Source of the DNA: Polaromonas sp. CF318
GTDB lineage: Bacteria; Pseudomonadota; Gammaproteobacteria; Burkholderiales; Burkholderiaceae_C
Direction of reading: 5' to 3'
Length of the DNA stretch: 35,550 nucleotides
Assembly (NCBI RefSeq): GCF_000282655.1
Contig: NZ_AKIV01000029.1
Location: forward strand, 1-35,550
Under the pieces are notes generated by a model that was not told the DNA's origin, made no database searches, and saw nothing but the letters and a program-made list of their open reading frames with translations. Positions within the stretch are counted from its first letter, which is position 1, and each line of letters starts with the position of its first letter. The position numbers were made by a program, and so were the translations under genes. Positions 26,095 to 34,649 of the stretch are shown piece after piece.

Positions 26095-28431
26095 TCAGAC
26101 GGCGGCGAACGTTTCCCGAACTTCGCGCGCGGCCTGCACCATATTGCCCAGCGCCGCCTCGGTCTCGGGCCAGCCGCGGGTTTTGAGGCCGCAGTCGGGG
26201 TTGATCCAGAGGTTTTCCGCCGGAATCACCGTGGCCGCCTTGCGCAACAGCCGCACCATCTCGTCCACCGTAGGCACGCGCGGCGAGTGGATGTCGTAGA
26301 CGCCGGGACCTATCTCATTGGGGTATTTGAAGTCGCCGAAGCCGCGCAGCAGTTCCATGTCGGAGCGGCTGGTTTCAATCGTGATCACGTCGGCGTCCAT
26401 GGCCGCGATTTCCGGCAGGATGTCGTTGAACTCCGAATAACACATATGGGTGTGGATCTGGGTTTCGTCAGCCACGCCGCTGGCGCTGATGCGGAAGGCG
26501 CGCGTGGCCCATTCCAGGTAAGGCTTCCAGCCGGCGCGGCGCAGCGGCAGACCTTCGCGTATCGCAGGCTCGTCGATCTGGATGATGCCTATGCCCGCGC
26601 CCTCCAGGTCCGCCACCTCGTCGCGTATCGCCCAGGCGATCTGCCCGGCGGTCAGGCTGCGCGGCTGGTCGTCGCGTACAAATGACCATTGCAGGATGGT
26701 GATGGGGCCGGTCAGCATGCCCTTCATGGGCCGCTTGGTGAGGCTTTGCGCATACACCGTCCAGGCCACCGTCATGGCTGCGGGGCGCGCCACGTCGCCG
26801 TAAATCACCGGCGGCTTCACGCAACGCGAGCCATAGGACTGCACCCAGCCATTGACCGTGAAGGCAAAACCGTCGAGCTGCTCGCCGAAATACTCGACCA
26901 TGTCGTTGCGCTCAGCCTCGCCGTGCACCAGCACGTCCAGGCCCAGTTCTTCCTGCTTGCGCACGGCGAGGCGGATTTCGGCCTGCATTTTTTCGGCGTA
27001 CTGCGATTTTCCGATCTCGCCGCGCTTGAAGGCCGCGCGCGCAGCGCGTATCTCTGCGGTCTGAGGAAACGAGCCTATCGAGGTGGTCGGAAACAAGGGC
27101 AGCGCAAAACGTTGGCGCTGCACCTGCTGGCGCCGGCTGAAGGGCGAAGGCCGCTGGTCTGTGCCCGCGGCGGCCCGGGCCAGCCGCGCCGCCACGGTGG
27201 CGCGGTGTACCCGCGGGCTGTTGCGGCGCGCCTGGGCCGCGAGGCGGGCGGCAGCCAGCTCGGCCTGCACCGAACTTTCTCGGCCTTCGAGCGCGGCCTT
27301 CAGCATGCGCAGCTCGAACAGCTTTTCCACCGCGAAGGCCAGCCAGGACTTGAGTTCGGCATCCAGCGTGTCCTCGGCCTGCAGGCTGTAAGGCACGTGC
27401 AGCAGCGAGCACGAAGGTGCCAGCCAGAGCTCGCCCCGGTGCTTTTCGGCCACCGGCCGCAGCCTTGCCAGGGCGGCATCGGGGTCGGTGCGCCAGATAT
27501 TGCGGCCGTCGACGATGCCCACCGACAGCACCTTGTGGCTGGGCAGCCAGTCGGCGATGCCGACGAGCTCTTCGGGAGCACGCACCGCATCGACGTGCAG
27601 GCCCGCCACCGGCAGCTGGCAGGCCATGCGCAGGTTCTCCTGCAAGGGTGAAAAGTAGGTGGCCAGCAGCAGCTTGACGCCGCTGCGCGCCAGCCGCCAG
27701 TAGCTGGATTCAAAAGCCTGGCTCCAGGCGGGCGGCAAGTCCAGGCCCAGGATAGGCTCGTCCATCTGCACCCATTCCACGCCCTGGGCCTTGAGGCGGG
27801 CGAGGATTTTTTCGTACACCGGCAGCAGTTTTTCGAGCAGGCCGAAGCGATCGAAATCCGGCGCCTTTTCCTTGCCCAGCCAGAGGAAACTCAACGGCCC
27901 CAGCAACACGGCCTTGACGGCATGGCCGGCTTCCTGGGCCTGCGCGACCTCGTCAAACAGGCGATCGCAAGCCAGGCTGAACTCGGTGCCGGGGCCGAAC
28001 TCCGGCACCAGGTAGTGGTAATTGGTGTCAAACCACTTGGTCATCTCCAGCGCGAAGCTGCCGCCTTCCGCCTTCTCGGGTGCGCAACCACAGTCCGCGC
28101 TATGGGTGTGGCCGGCTCCGGCATTCACACCGCGCGCCATCGCGAAGTAACGGCTCAGCGCGGGCTCCTGGCCGCTGAAACAAAAGCGCGCCGGCTCGCA
28201 GCCCAGCATCTGGATATGGTTGGCCACATGGTCGTAAAAAGCGAAGTCGCCCACCGTCACAAAATCCAGGCCCGCTTCTTTTTGGACCGCCCAGTGGCGC
28301 TCACGCAACCCGGCGCCGGCAGCTTCCAGCGCGGCAAGGTCTATCTCGCCGCGCCAGTGTTTTTCAAGCGCGAATTTCAGTTCCCGGTGCGCGCCCATGC
28401 GCGGAAAACCCAGAGTGTGTGTATGGACCAT
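26095..28431 (-). CDS. metE: Cobalamin-independent methionine synthase
   Basis: A 778-residue zinc enzyme that moves a methyl group from 5-methyltetrahydrofolate (polyglutamate) to homocysteine. The zinc ligands are H662, C664 (THMCYSEF), E686 (IETSRSD) and C747 ([11 protein letters not shown]). Their spacing is identical to that of the Escherichia coli enzyme (641, 643, 665, 726). The start [20 protein letters not shown] is typical. About 20-25 residues longer than E. coli MetE, partly because of a His/Cys-containing insert, [15 protein letters not shown], near residue 110. Divergent from metR, its usual activator, across a 119-base gap. Confidence 0.97.
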   Translation of the reverse strand: MVHTHTLGFPRMGAHRELKFALEKHWRGEIDLAALEAAGAGLRERHWAVQKEAGLDFVTVGDFAFYDHVANHIQMLGCEPARFCFSGQEPALSRYFAMARGVNAGAGHTHSADCGCAPEKAEGGSFALEMTKWFDTNYHYLVPEFGPGTEFSLACDRLFDEVAQAQEAGHAVKAVLLGPLSFLWLGKEKAPDFDRFGLLEKLLPVYEKILARLKAQGVEWVQMDEPILGLDLPPAWSQAFESSYWRLARSGVKLLLATYFSPLQENLRMACQLPVAGLHVDAVRAPEELVGIADWLPSHKVLSVGIVDGRNIWRTDPDAALARLRPVAEKHRGELWLAPSCSLLHVPYSLQAEDTLDAELKSWLAFAVEKLFELRMLKAALEGRESSVQAELAAARLAAQARRNSPRVHRATVAARLARAAAGTDQRPSPFSRRQQVQRQRFALPLFPTTSIGSFPQTAEIRAARAAFKRGEIGKSQYAEKMQAEIRLAVRKQEELGLDVLVHGEAERNDMVEYFGEQLDGFAFTVNGWVQSYGSRCVKPPVIYGDVARPAAMTVAWTVYAQSLTKRPMKGMLTGPITILQWSFVRDDQPRSLTAGQIAWAIRDEVADLEGAGIGIIQIDEPAIREGLPLRRAGWKPYLEWATRAFRISASGVADETQIHTHMCYSEFNDILPEIAAMDADVITIETSRSDMELLRGFGDFKYPNEIGPGVYDIHSPRVPTVDEMVRLLRKAATVIPAENLWINPDCGLKTRGWPETEAALGNMVQAAREVRETFAAV

Positions 28432-28550
28432 GCAGGCTATCTCCCGATTGCGAATCAAACAAAGAACGCGATGGTCGGCCAGATTCAACTATTATTCAAA
28501 CGAAAGATATTGCCTTTCAATATGAAAATTATTGATTCACACAGTTCACC
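28432..28550. promoter_or_regulatory. metE/metR divergent control region
   Basis: An AT-rich gap between the two starts. TTTCA-ATA-TGAAA (28515-28527) is a short inverted repeat, and direct TTCAA copies lie at about 28492-28499 and nearby. MetR is known to bind TGAA-N5-TTCA-type sites. No exact copy was found, so the binding positions are inference. metR has no visible ribosome site. Confidence 0.45.
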
Positions 28551-29474
28551 ATGACGCTATCGATTCTTGAACTGCGCCACCTGCGCACCCTGACAGCCCT
28601 GCGCGACAGCGGTAGCCTGGTGCGCGCGGCACAGTTGCTCAACCTCACGCAGTCGGCGCTGTCGCACCAGGTCAAGCTGCTTGAAGACCGCTATGCCGCG
28701 CCGCTGTTCGAGCGCAAGTCCGTACCGCCGCAGTTCAGCACCACGGGCCTGCGCCTGCTGGCGCTGGCCGACGCGGTGCTGCCGCAGGTGGAGGAGGCTG
28801 AACGCGACGTGGCACGCCTGGCGACGGGGCGCTCCGGCCAGCTGCGCATCGCGGTCGAATGCCATACCTGTTTTGACTGGCTGATGCCGGCCATGGATGC
28901 CTTTCGCACACGCTGGCCCGAGGTGGAGCTGGACATCGTCTCGGGCTTCCACCCCGACCCGATCGCGCTGGTGCTGCAGGACCGCGCCGACATCGCCATC
29001 GTGTCAGAGGCCGACGCCGACGAAACCGTGGACTTCCATCCGCTGTTCCGCTTTGAAATCATGGCGCTGCTGGCCAACCATCATGCGCTCACGGCCAAGG
29101 CGCACCTCACGGCCAGAGACTTCGCCAACGAGACGCTGATCACCTACCCGGTGCCCGACGAAATGCTGGACGTGGTGCGCCAGGTGCTGGAGCCGGCCGG
29201 CGTCAAACCCGCGCGCCGCACCACCGAACTGACGATTGCCATGCTGCAATTGGTGGCCAGCGGCCGCGGTGTCGCCGCGCTGCCGAAGTGGGCGGTGCAA
29301 AGCTACCTGGACCGCGGCTATGTGAGCGCCCGGCCCATAGGCAAGAAGGGCTTGACCGGGCGGCTTTATGTGGCGTGCACAGAAGCCACCTCAGGCCGGC
29401 CCTGGCTGGCCGACTTTGTGGCGATCACGCGCGAGAGCTGCTTTCTCACGCTCAGCGAGATCGAGCTGCTTTAA
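28551..29474 (+). CDS. metR: MetR, LysR-type activator of methionine synthesis
   Basis: A 307-residue regulator. It opens LELRHLRTLTALRDSGSLVRA with the helix-turn-helix AAQLLNLTQSALSHQVKLLED and LFERKSVPPQFSTTGLRLL. The segment RIAVECHTCFDWLMPAMDAF closely matches MetR of enteric bacteria, where homocysteine is the co-effector. Divergent from metE, the classical target. The ATG at 28551 matches the usual N terminus. It is followed within 8 bases by the convergent SirB1-type gene. Confidence 0.95.
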   Translation: MTLSILELRHLRTLTALRDSGSLVRAAQLLNLTQSALSHQVKLLEDRYAAPLFERKSVPPQFSTTGLRLLALADAVLPQVEEAERDVARLATGRSGQLRIAVECHTCFDWLMPAMDAFRTRWPEVELDIVSGFHPDPIALVLQDRADIAIVSEADADETVDFHPLFRFEIMALLANHHALTAKAHLTARDFANETLITYPVPDEMLDVVRQVLEPAGVKPARRTTELTIAMLQLVASGRGVAALPKWAVQSYLDRGYVSARPIGKKGLTGRLYVACTEATSGRPWLADFVAITRESCFLTLSEIELL

Positions 29475-29481
29475 GGGAAGC

Positions 29482-30336
29482 TCAGTGCCGGCCCTGGCGC
29501 AGCTGGGCCAGGCGCTCGGCCATGGCGTCGATGTCGAGCGCGTCCTCGGCATTGGCCAGGTAGATTTCCAGATCGGCCATCGCGCGCTCCGGTTCGCCAT
29601 GGGCGGCCCAGGCCAGGCCGCGGTCGCGGTATTCGGTCCAGGCTTCGGGCTGCAGCACGATGAGGCGATCCTGCACCGGGATCAAGCGCTGCCAGTCTTC
29701 CTGGGTCTTATGGATTTCCTTGAGGTTGCGCAGCATGCGGCTGATGATCTCGCGCGGCGGCGCCGACTGCAGGTACAGGCCCATGGGCACCTCGAATTCG
29801 TCGCCCGGGCTGCCGCCATGCTGCCGGAAAGGCTCGAGCCGCTCGGACAGCTCTTCACGACTCAGCGACTGGCCGCTGAACGGATCTATCACCACCTGGC
29901 CCTTGGGCAGGTTGACCTTGACCATGAAGTGCCCCGGAAAGGCCACGCCGCGCGCATTGAGGCCCAGGCCCAAAGCCAGTTCCAGCCAGAGCACAGCCAG
30001 CGTGATGGGAATGCCGCGGCGCGTGCGCAGCACCGCGTTCAGGTAGCTGTTGTCGGGGTCGTAGTAGTCGTTGACGTTGCCGCCGAAGTTCAGGTCGTGG
30101 AAAAAGAACTGGTTCAGCGCGCGCAACCGCTGCAGCGCGGGTGCGTCGGCCGGCAGGCGGCGCTTGAGCCGGGCCAGCAGCTGGTCGACGTCGCCCAGAA
30201 CCTGTTGCACGTCCAGGTCGGGGTATTCGTCCTGCGCCAGGCTGATGGCGGCTTCCAGAAGGGGGAAATGCTCGTCGCTTTCCACCAGGCTGGAGAAATA
30301 TTGCAATGGTGACGGTACAGCCAGATTTAATTGCAT
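29482..30336 (-). CDS. SirB1 family protein (transglutaminase-like with TPR)
   Basis: A 284-residue cytosolic protein. The middle part (about 80-170) is a transglutaminase-like domain with FFHDLNFGGNVNDYYDPDNS, RRGIPITLAVLW and GVAFPGHFMVK. The last about 80 residues are helical with TPR-type pattern (RLIVLQPEAWTEYRDRGLAW and AMADLEIYLANAEDAL). This layout is that of SirB1-type proteins, common in Proteobacteria and of unsettled function; no cysteine is seen where a protease nucleophile would be, so catalysis is doubtful. ATG at 30336. It lies downstream of murJ on the same strand after a probable terminator. Confidence 0.88.
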   Translation of the reverse strand: MQLNLAVPSPLQYFSSLVESDEHFPLLEAAISLAQDEYPDLDVQQVLGDVDQLLARLKRRLPADAPALQRLRALNQFFFHDLNFGGNVNDYYDPDNSYLNAVLRTRRGIPITLAVLWLELALGLGLNARGVAFPGHFMVKVNLPKGQVVIDPFSGQSLSREELSERLEPFRQHGGSPGDEFEVPMGLYLQSAPPREIISRMLRNLKEIHKTQEDWQRLIPVQDRLIVLQPEAWTEYRDRGLAWAAHGEPERAMADLEIYLANAEDALDIDAMAERLAQLRQGRH

Positions 30337-30363
30337 GGCCCCTACTTTCTCATAAACCGGCGC

Positions 30364-30385
30364 AAAAAGGCATGCGGGAAATGCC
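30364..30385 (-). terminator. Probable intrinsic terminator of murJ
   Basis: Read on the minus strand: GGCAT, a 7-base loop, ATGCC, then TTTTT. It begins 27 bases after the murJ stop codon. The stem is only 5 bp, so strength is uncertain. Confidence 0.5.
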
Positions 30386-30411
30386 GCTCGGGGCCTGGAG
30401 CACGCCGCCCG

Positions 30412-31971
30412 TCAATGTCTCAGCAGCTTTGTCACCTTGAGGCCGGAGACCCACAGCGCCGCGAAATACAGCAGCGCCGACGCCAGCAGCACCAGCGCCA
30501 GCCAGCCGATACGCTCCAGGGAATGGCTTTTCAGGGCAACCCAGTTCACCGCCCCGGCGGCCCACAGCAAAAAGGCCGCGAGCAAGGCGCTGGCGCCGCC
30601 CACCTGCAGGGCGAACTTGCCCCAGCCCGGCACCGGTTTGTAACTTCCGCGCTTCAAAAGCCCCAGCAACAGCCACAGGGCGTTGACCAGCGCGCCAATG
30701 GCGATGGACAGCGTCAGGGCCGCATGCTGCAGCAAGGGCACCAGGAAAAAGTTCAGAACCTGGGTGAACACCAGCACGCAGACGGCGATACGCATCGGCG
30801 TGCGCATGTCGTGCCGGGCATAAAAGCCCGGCGCCAGCACCTTGACGGCCACGATGCCCATCAGCCCCACGCCGTAGCTGGTCAAGGCCGCCGTCGTGCG
30901 CTGGACGTCGAGGTCGCTGAACGCGCCATAGTGGTACAGCACCGCGACCAACGGCTGCGAGAAAGCCAGCAGGGCCACGGCACAAGGCACCGACAGCAGA
31001 ACCACCAGGCGCAGGCCCCAGTCGAGCATGGAGGAATAGCGCGCCTCGTCCTGGCTGCCGCGCGCCGCGGCGAGCTGCGGCATCAGCACCACCCCCAGGG
31101 CGACGCCCAGCATGGCGGTGGGAAACTCCATAAGGCGGTCGGCGTACGTGATCCAGCTTACGCTGCCGGTGGCCAGGTGCGAGGCGATCTGGGTGTTGAT
31201 GAGCAGCGATATCTGCGCCACGCTCACACCGAGCAGGGCCGGCAGCATCAGAGACAGCACCTTGCGCGTGCCGGGGTCGTTCCAGGACCGGCGCAGGGCC
31301 GCAAAGCTCGCGCCTATGCGCGGCAGCAAGCCCAGGCGCCGCAGTGCGGGCAGTTGCAGGCCCAGTTGCAGGATGCCGCCCACCATCACCCCCACGCACT
31401 GGGCATAGATCGGCTCGATGCCGTGCCTGGCAAACCAGGGAGCCCCCAGGGTGATGGAGCCTATCAGCGCCAGGTTCAGCAGCACGGGCGAGGCGGCGGG
31501 CACGGCAAACCGGCGCCAGGTGTTGAGGATGCCGCCGGCCAGCGCGACCAGCGACATGAAGCCGATATAAGGGAACATCCAGCGCGTCATCACCACGGCG
31601 GCGTTGTAACCCTGAGGCTTCAGGCCGCTGGCCATGGCCCAGACCATCAGCGGCGCGGCCAGCACGCCGGCCACGCACAACAGGACCAGCGTCCAGGTCA
31701 GCAGGGTCGCGACGTGGTCGATCAGCTGTTTGGCGCCCTCTTCCCCTTGCTCGGCCTTGCAGGCCGCCAGCACCGGCACAAAAGCCTGGCTGAAAGCACC
31801 CTCTCCGAGCACCCGGCGGAACAGGTTGGGTATGCGAAAGGCGACGTTAAAGGCGTCGGTCATGGCGCTGACGCCAAACACCGAGGCCATCAGCAGGTCC
31901 CGGACAAGGCCCGTGACGCGCGAGGCCAGGGTCAGCAAGGAAACAGTGGAGGCGGCTTTAAAAAGTGACAC
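30412..31971 (-). CDS. murJ: Lipid II flippase MurJ (MviN)
   Basis: A 519-residue inner-membrane protein with about 14 hydrophobic segments. It flips the peptidoglycan precursor lipid II to the periplasmic side. The N terminus LASRVTGLVRDLLMASVFG and the next segment DAFNVAFRIPNLFRRVLGEG are the family hallmark and carry the conserved charged residues of the cavity. ALGVVLMPQLAAARG is the later MVF-family motif. The frame starts with GTG at 31971 (MSLFKAAST), with no strong ribosome site; this N terminus matches family members. Divergent from rpsT with a 250-base gap, an arrangement common in Betaproteobacteria. Confidence 0.96.
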   Translation of the reverse strand: MSLFKAASTVSLLTLASRVTGLVRDLLMASVFGVSAMTDAFNVAFRIPNLFRRVLGEGAFSQAFVPVLAACKAEQGEEGAKQLIDHVATLLTWTLVLLCVAGVLAAPLMVWAMASGLKPQGYNAAVVMTRWMFPYIGFMSLVALAGGILNTWRRFAVPAASPVLLNLALIGSITLGAPWFARHGIEPIYAQCVGVMVGGILQLGLQLPALRRLGLLPRIGASFAALRRSWNDPGTRKVLSLMLPALLGVSVAQISLLINTQIASHLATGSVSWITYADRLMEFPTAMLGVALGVVLMPQLAAARGSQDEARYSSMLDWGLRLVVLLSVPCAVALLAFSQPLVAVLYHYGAFSDLDVQRTTAALTSYGVGLMGIVAVKVLAPGFYARHDMRTPMRIAVCVLVFTQVLNFFLVPLLQHAALTLSIAIGALVNALWLLLGLLKRGSYKPVPGWGKFALQVGGASALLAAFLLWAAGAVNWVALKSHSLERIGWLALVLLASALLYFAALWVSGLKVTKLLRH

Positions 31972-32080
31972 CGGTGGAGTTTATGCGGCCAAAGGCCTGG
32001 AACTCGATAAAGTTTGCCGCCAAAGCGGCCCAAACCAGACGCGATGCGTAGCGAGCCGCGGAAAACCAAGTTAGAGACGC

Positions 32081-32158
32081 GGAACCGGCTTTGCCGGGCC
32101 GCAGGCGGGCGGCCCCCTCGGGGGGCAGGGAGCTACACGCAGTGAGCGAGCGTGGGGG
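32081..32158. repeat. Hairpin-rich intergenic repeat (REP-like)
   Basis: Three stem-loops in a row: CCGGC-TTT-GCCGG (32085-32097), GCCCCC-TCG-GGGGGC (32112-32126), and CACGC...GCGTG (32136-32154). The whole block is far more GC-rich and structured than ordinary spacer. I recall very similar blocks between genes in Comamonadaceae genomes, but I cannot check copy number here. It ends next to the rpsT -10. The rest of the gap (31972-32080) has a further small stem GCCGC-CAAA-GCGGC and no gene. Confidence 0.6.
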
Positions 32159-32160
32159 TA

Positions 32161-32166
32161 TATAAT
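32161..32166 (+). promoter_or_regulatory. -10 element of rpsT
   Basis: A perfect TATAAT, 56 bases before the rpsT start. At 16-18 bases upstream only poor -35 matches exist, because the repeat occupies that place. The run GGTATATAATG may act as an extended element. Confidence 0.6.
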
Positions 32167-32221
32167 GCTAGGTTTGCTGCAACATCCACAGACTCCTCCC
32201 CAGGATTAAAGGAATACATAT

Positions 32222-32533
32222 ATGGCTACCGCCAAACCCAAGAAAAAGAACCCGCGCCTTGCGTCGGGCCGCAAACGCGTCCGCCAGGACGTCAAACTCA
32301 ACGCCGCGAACACCTCGCTGCGCTCCAAATACCGCACCGCTGTGAAAAACGTCGAAAAAGCCGTTGCAGCCGGTGACAAAGACAAAGCCAAGGACCTGTT
32401 CGCCAAGGCCCAGAGCATTGTGGACACGGTTGCCGACAAGGGCATCTTCCACAAGAACAAGGCAGCGCGCGACAAGAGCCGCCTGTCCGCCAAGGTGAAA
32501 GCCCTGGCACTGGCCCCCGCAAAGGCAGCCTAA
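32222..32533 (+). CDS. rpsT: 30S ribosomal protein S20
   Basis: A 103-residue basic protein that binds 16S rRNA in the small subunit. It begins [20 protein letters not shown] and holds the segment [15 protein letters not shown] and the [19 protein letters not shown] tail region typical of S20. It is somewhat longer than the E. coli protein (87 residues) because of an Ala/Lys C terminus. Ribosome site AAAGGAA at 32208-32213. Single-gene unit with its own -10 and a strong terminator downstream. Divergent from murJ. Confidence 0.97.
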   Translation: MATAKPKKKNPRLASGRKRVRQDVKLNAANTSLRSKYRTAVKNVEKAVAAGDKDKAKDLFAKAQSIVDTVADKGIFHKNKAARDKSRLSAKVKALALAPAKAA

Positions 32534-32614
32534 GCAATTAGGCAAATCGCCCGGACGGCATCTTTCTCATGAAAATACCGTCCGCCGTTTTGTAGGGTGC
32601 GCTGCAGCAAAGCA

Positions 32615-32641
32615 AAAAAGCCGTCGAAAGACGGCTTTTTT
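32615..32641. terminator. Strong bidirectional intrinsic terminator
   Basis: AAAAAGCCGTC, loop GAAA, GACGGCTTTTTT: an 11-bp stem with a stable tetraloop, A-run on one side and T-run on the other. It works for rpsT on the plus strand and for the DUF3579 gene on the minus strand. A weaker 7-bp stem (CGGACGG/CCGTCCG, 32552-32584) lies between rpsT and this site. Confidence 0.93.
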
Positions 32642-32663
32642 GTTGGCGCTTCAAAAACCTCAG

Positions 32664-32984
32664 TCAGCCCTTGGGCGGCGGGTCGGGGAGTAAGCAGGCC
32701 TCGGCCATCTGCAAATCGTTGTCTTTGGCGAAATTGATGGCGAAGTCCCAGGCCATGGGTTCGGCGTCGCGCAGTTCCGAGTTGACGACCACACACTTCA
32801 CGCCGTTGATGACGGTGGGAACGCACCAGGGGGAGTAGGTCAGGTGACTGCCGGGCTGGGGGCCGCCGGGGCGGAAATGGCTCATCACACCGCACAGCCT
32901 GTCGGCCCAGTCGCTGGGCCGGAAGGTTTTGCCGTCGCGGGTAATACCCTGGATAAAGACTTCTTTGGCGGTGTTGGAGACCAT
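32664..32984 (-). CDS. DUF3579 family protein
   Basis: A 106-residue protein of a small family found in Betaproteobacteria. It opens MVSNTAKEVFIQGITRDGKTF and contains RPSDWADRLCGVMSHF, SPWCVPTVINGVKCVVVNSEL and a helical end WDFAINFAKDNDLQ. The function is not known. Soluble, with no signal peptide. The frame begins further up with GTG (33005), but ATG 32984 gives the N terminus usual for the family. Neither start has a good ribosome site. It ends just before the shared terminator. Its usual neighbours are rpsT and argD, as here. Confidence 0.85.
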   Translation of the reverse strand: MVSNTAKEVFIQGITRDGKTFRPSDWADRLCGVMSHFRPGGPQPGSHLTYSPWCVPTVINGVKCVVVNSELRDAEPMAWDFAINFAKDNDLQMAEACLLPDPPPKG

Positions 32985-33200
32985 CGGGTGGAGGGTTTTT
33001 TGCACTGCCCGGCACGGGAAAAGGATGGGATTTCAGCCCATGCTGCAGCGCACAACAATTCTAGCTTAACTCTGACTCTTATATAAGACTTGAGGGACAA
33101 ATTTTCAATGGCAGCGATAGCGGGCAGTGCCGGGGCGCTTGCATTGCAGTGATGCAGGAACGTCACAAAAGGCCGCAAAGTCTGCGCCTAAAATCAGCCT

Positions 33201-33362
33201 GTACTTCGACTCAGGGGGTATCGGAACAAAGTGAAAGTGATGGATTCGGGCCCAGGCCTAGGCGCAAACCGCAGACATAGCCCTGGCTATGGCGAGGATT
33301 TGTAACAACGGCATGGGTTCGAAGGCGCACTTTCATGTTTCGATACCTCTGAGTCGGAGTAC
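33201..33362. repeat. ~160-bp imperfect palindrome (long hairpin element)
   Basis: The outer arms, 33201-33239 and 33328-33362, match in 32 of 35 aligned bases, with one 1-base and one 3-base gap. They share GTACT, CGACTCAG, TATCG and TGAAAGTG. Inner blocks also pair: TTCGGGCCCAGGCC at 33245-33258 against the complement of 33310-33323 (11 of 14). At the centre CATAGCC and GGCTATG (33276-33291) form the tip. The whole unit can fold into one long hairpin in DNA or RNA. It could be a mobile MITE/REP-like element or a structured RNA. Two short reading frames (minus 33336-33211, 41 codons; plus 33240-33305, 21 codons) lie in it but have no ribosome site. Confidence 0.75.
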
Positions 33363-33365
33363 CAA

Positions 33366-33387
33366 GCCCGCATCAACTGCTGCGGGC
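33366..33387 (+). terminator. GC-rich stem after the long palindrome
   Basis: GCCCGCA and TGCGGGC form a 7-bp stem with an 8-base loop. Four T residues follow after six bases. It could end a transcript of the palindrome, or act as a leader structure of argD. Confidence 0.4.
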
Positions 33388-33431
33388 CTCGAATTTTCCG
33401 CACTGTCACAGCCCTTGTTCCGGAGTTTTCC

Positions 33432-34649
33432 ATGACCGCAGCCCTGCCCAAGCACATCGAAGCCGCCTCCCCCCACGTGATGAACACCTACGGCCGCCTG
33501 CCCATCGCGCTGGACCACGGCCAGGGCTGCCGCGTCTGGGACGTCAACGGCAAGGCTTACCTCGATGCGCTGGGCGGCATCGCCGTCAACACCCTGGGCC
33601 ACAACCATCCCAAGCTGGTGCCGGCCCTGCAGGAGCAGATCGCCAAGCTGATCCACACCTCCAACTACTACCATGTGCCGCTGCAGGAAGCCCTGGCGGC
33701 CAAGCTGGTCGAGCTGTCGGGCCTGGAAAACGTGTTTTTCTGCTCCACCGGCCTGGAAGCCAACGAGGCCGCGCTCAAGCTGGCGCGCAAGTTCGGCCAC
33801 GACAAGGGTATTGAACGCCCGGAAATCGTGGTTTATGAAAAAGCCTTCCACGGCCGCAGCATCGCCACCCTGAGCGCCACCGGCAACCCCAAGGTACAGG
33901 CCGGCTTCGGCCCGCTGGTCGAGGGCTTTATCCGCGTGCCGCTCAACAACATGGACGCGCTCAAGGCCGCCACCGCCAACAACCCCAATGTGGTCGCCGT
34001 GTTCTTTGAGGCCATCCAGGGCGAAGGCGGTATCAACAGCATGAAGGACGAGTACCTGCGCGAGGTGCGGGCCCTCTGCGACGAACGCGACTGGCTGCTG
34101 ATGATCGACGAAGTGCAGTGCGGCATGGGCCGCACCGGCAAATGGTTTGCCCACCAGTGGGCCGGTATCAAGCCCGACGTGATGCCGCTGGCCAAGGGCC
34201 TGGGCTCGGGCGTGCCGGTTGGCGCGGTCGTGACCGGCCCCAAGGCCGCCCACATTTTCGCCCCCGGCAACCACGGCAGCACCTTCGGCGGCAACCCGCT
34301 GGCCATGCGGGCCGGCGTGGAAACCCTGCGCATCATGGAAGAAGAAGGCCTGCTGGCCAATGCCGTGAAGGTGGGCGAGCACCTGCGCGCTGCACTGGCG
34401 CGCGGCCTGGCCGGCGAGAAAGGCGTGAAGGAAATCCGCGGCCGCGGCCTGATGCTGGGCATCGAGCTGGCGGTTCCCTGCGGCGAGCTGCTGGGCCGCG
34501 CCGCCGAAAACGGCCTGCTGCTGAGCGTGACCGCCGACACCGTGATCCGCATGGTGCCCTCACTCATCATGACCACGGCCGAGGCCGACGAGGCGGTGGC
34601 CATCCTGGTTCCGCTGATCAAGCAGCTGTTGAAAGAGAAAAACGCGTGA
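33432..34649 (+). CDS. argD: Acetylornithine aminotransferase
   Basis: A 405-residue class III PLP enzyme that converts N-acetylglutamate semialdehyde to N-acetylornithine in arginine synthesis; such enzymes often also serve lysine synthesis. The PLP lysine is K255 in MPLAKGLGSG, the same number as in E. coli ArgD, and D226 in IDEVQCGMGRTG holds the pyridine nitrogen. STGLEANEAALK binds the cofactor phosphate. Upstream, CGGAG (33421-33425) is a ribosome site 6 bases before the ATG. It overlaps argF by GTGA, so both are translated from one message. Confidence 0.96.
   Translation: MTAALPKHIEAASPHVMNTYGRLPIALDHGQGCRVWDVNGKAYLDALGGIAVNTLGHNHPKLVPALQEQIAKLIHTSNYYHVPLQEALAAKLVELSGLENVFFCSTGLEANEAALKLARKFGHDKGIERPEIVVYEKAFHGRSIATLSATGNPKVQAGFGPLVEGFIRVPLNNMDALKAATANNPNVVAVFFEAIQGEGGINSMKDEYLREVRALCDERDWLLMIDEVQCGMGRTGKWFAHQWAGIKPDVMPLAKGLGSGVPVGAVVTGPKAAHIFAPGNHGSTFGGNPLAMRAGVETLRIMEEEGLLANAVKVGEHLRAALARGLAGEKGVKEIRGRGLMLGIELAVPCGELLGRAAENGLLLSVTADTVIRMVPSLIMTTAEADEAVAILVPLIKQLLKEKNA

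Larger units (their letters stand above)
32985..33431. other. 447-base intergenic region before argD
   Basis: No protein gene of normal length. From left: a possible -10 for the DUF3579 gene (TAGAAT on the minus strand, about 33058-33063), a perfect 12-bp AT palindrome TCTTATATAAGA (33077-33088), and a stretch with no clear feature (33090-33200). Then come the long palindrome (33201-33362), a GC stem (33366-33387) and the argD leader. Confidence 0.7.

Noticed and set aside
30331..31968. Plus-strand open frame of 545 codons over murJ
   Set aside because: Gln/His/Gly-rich shadow of murJ with no domain.
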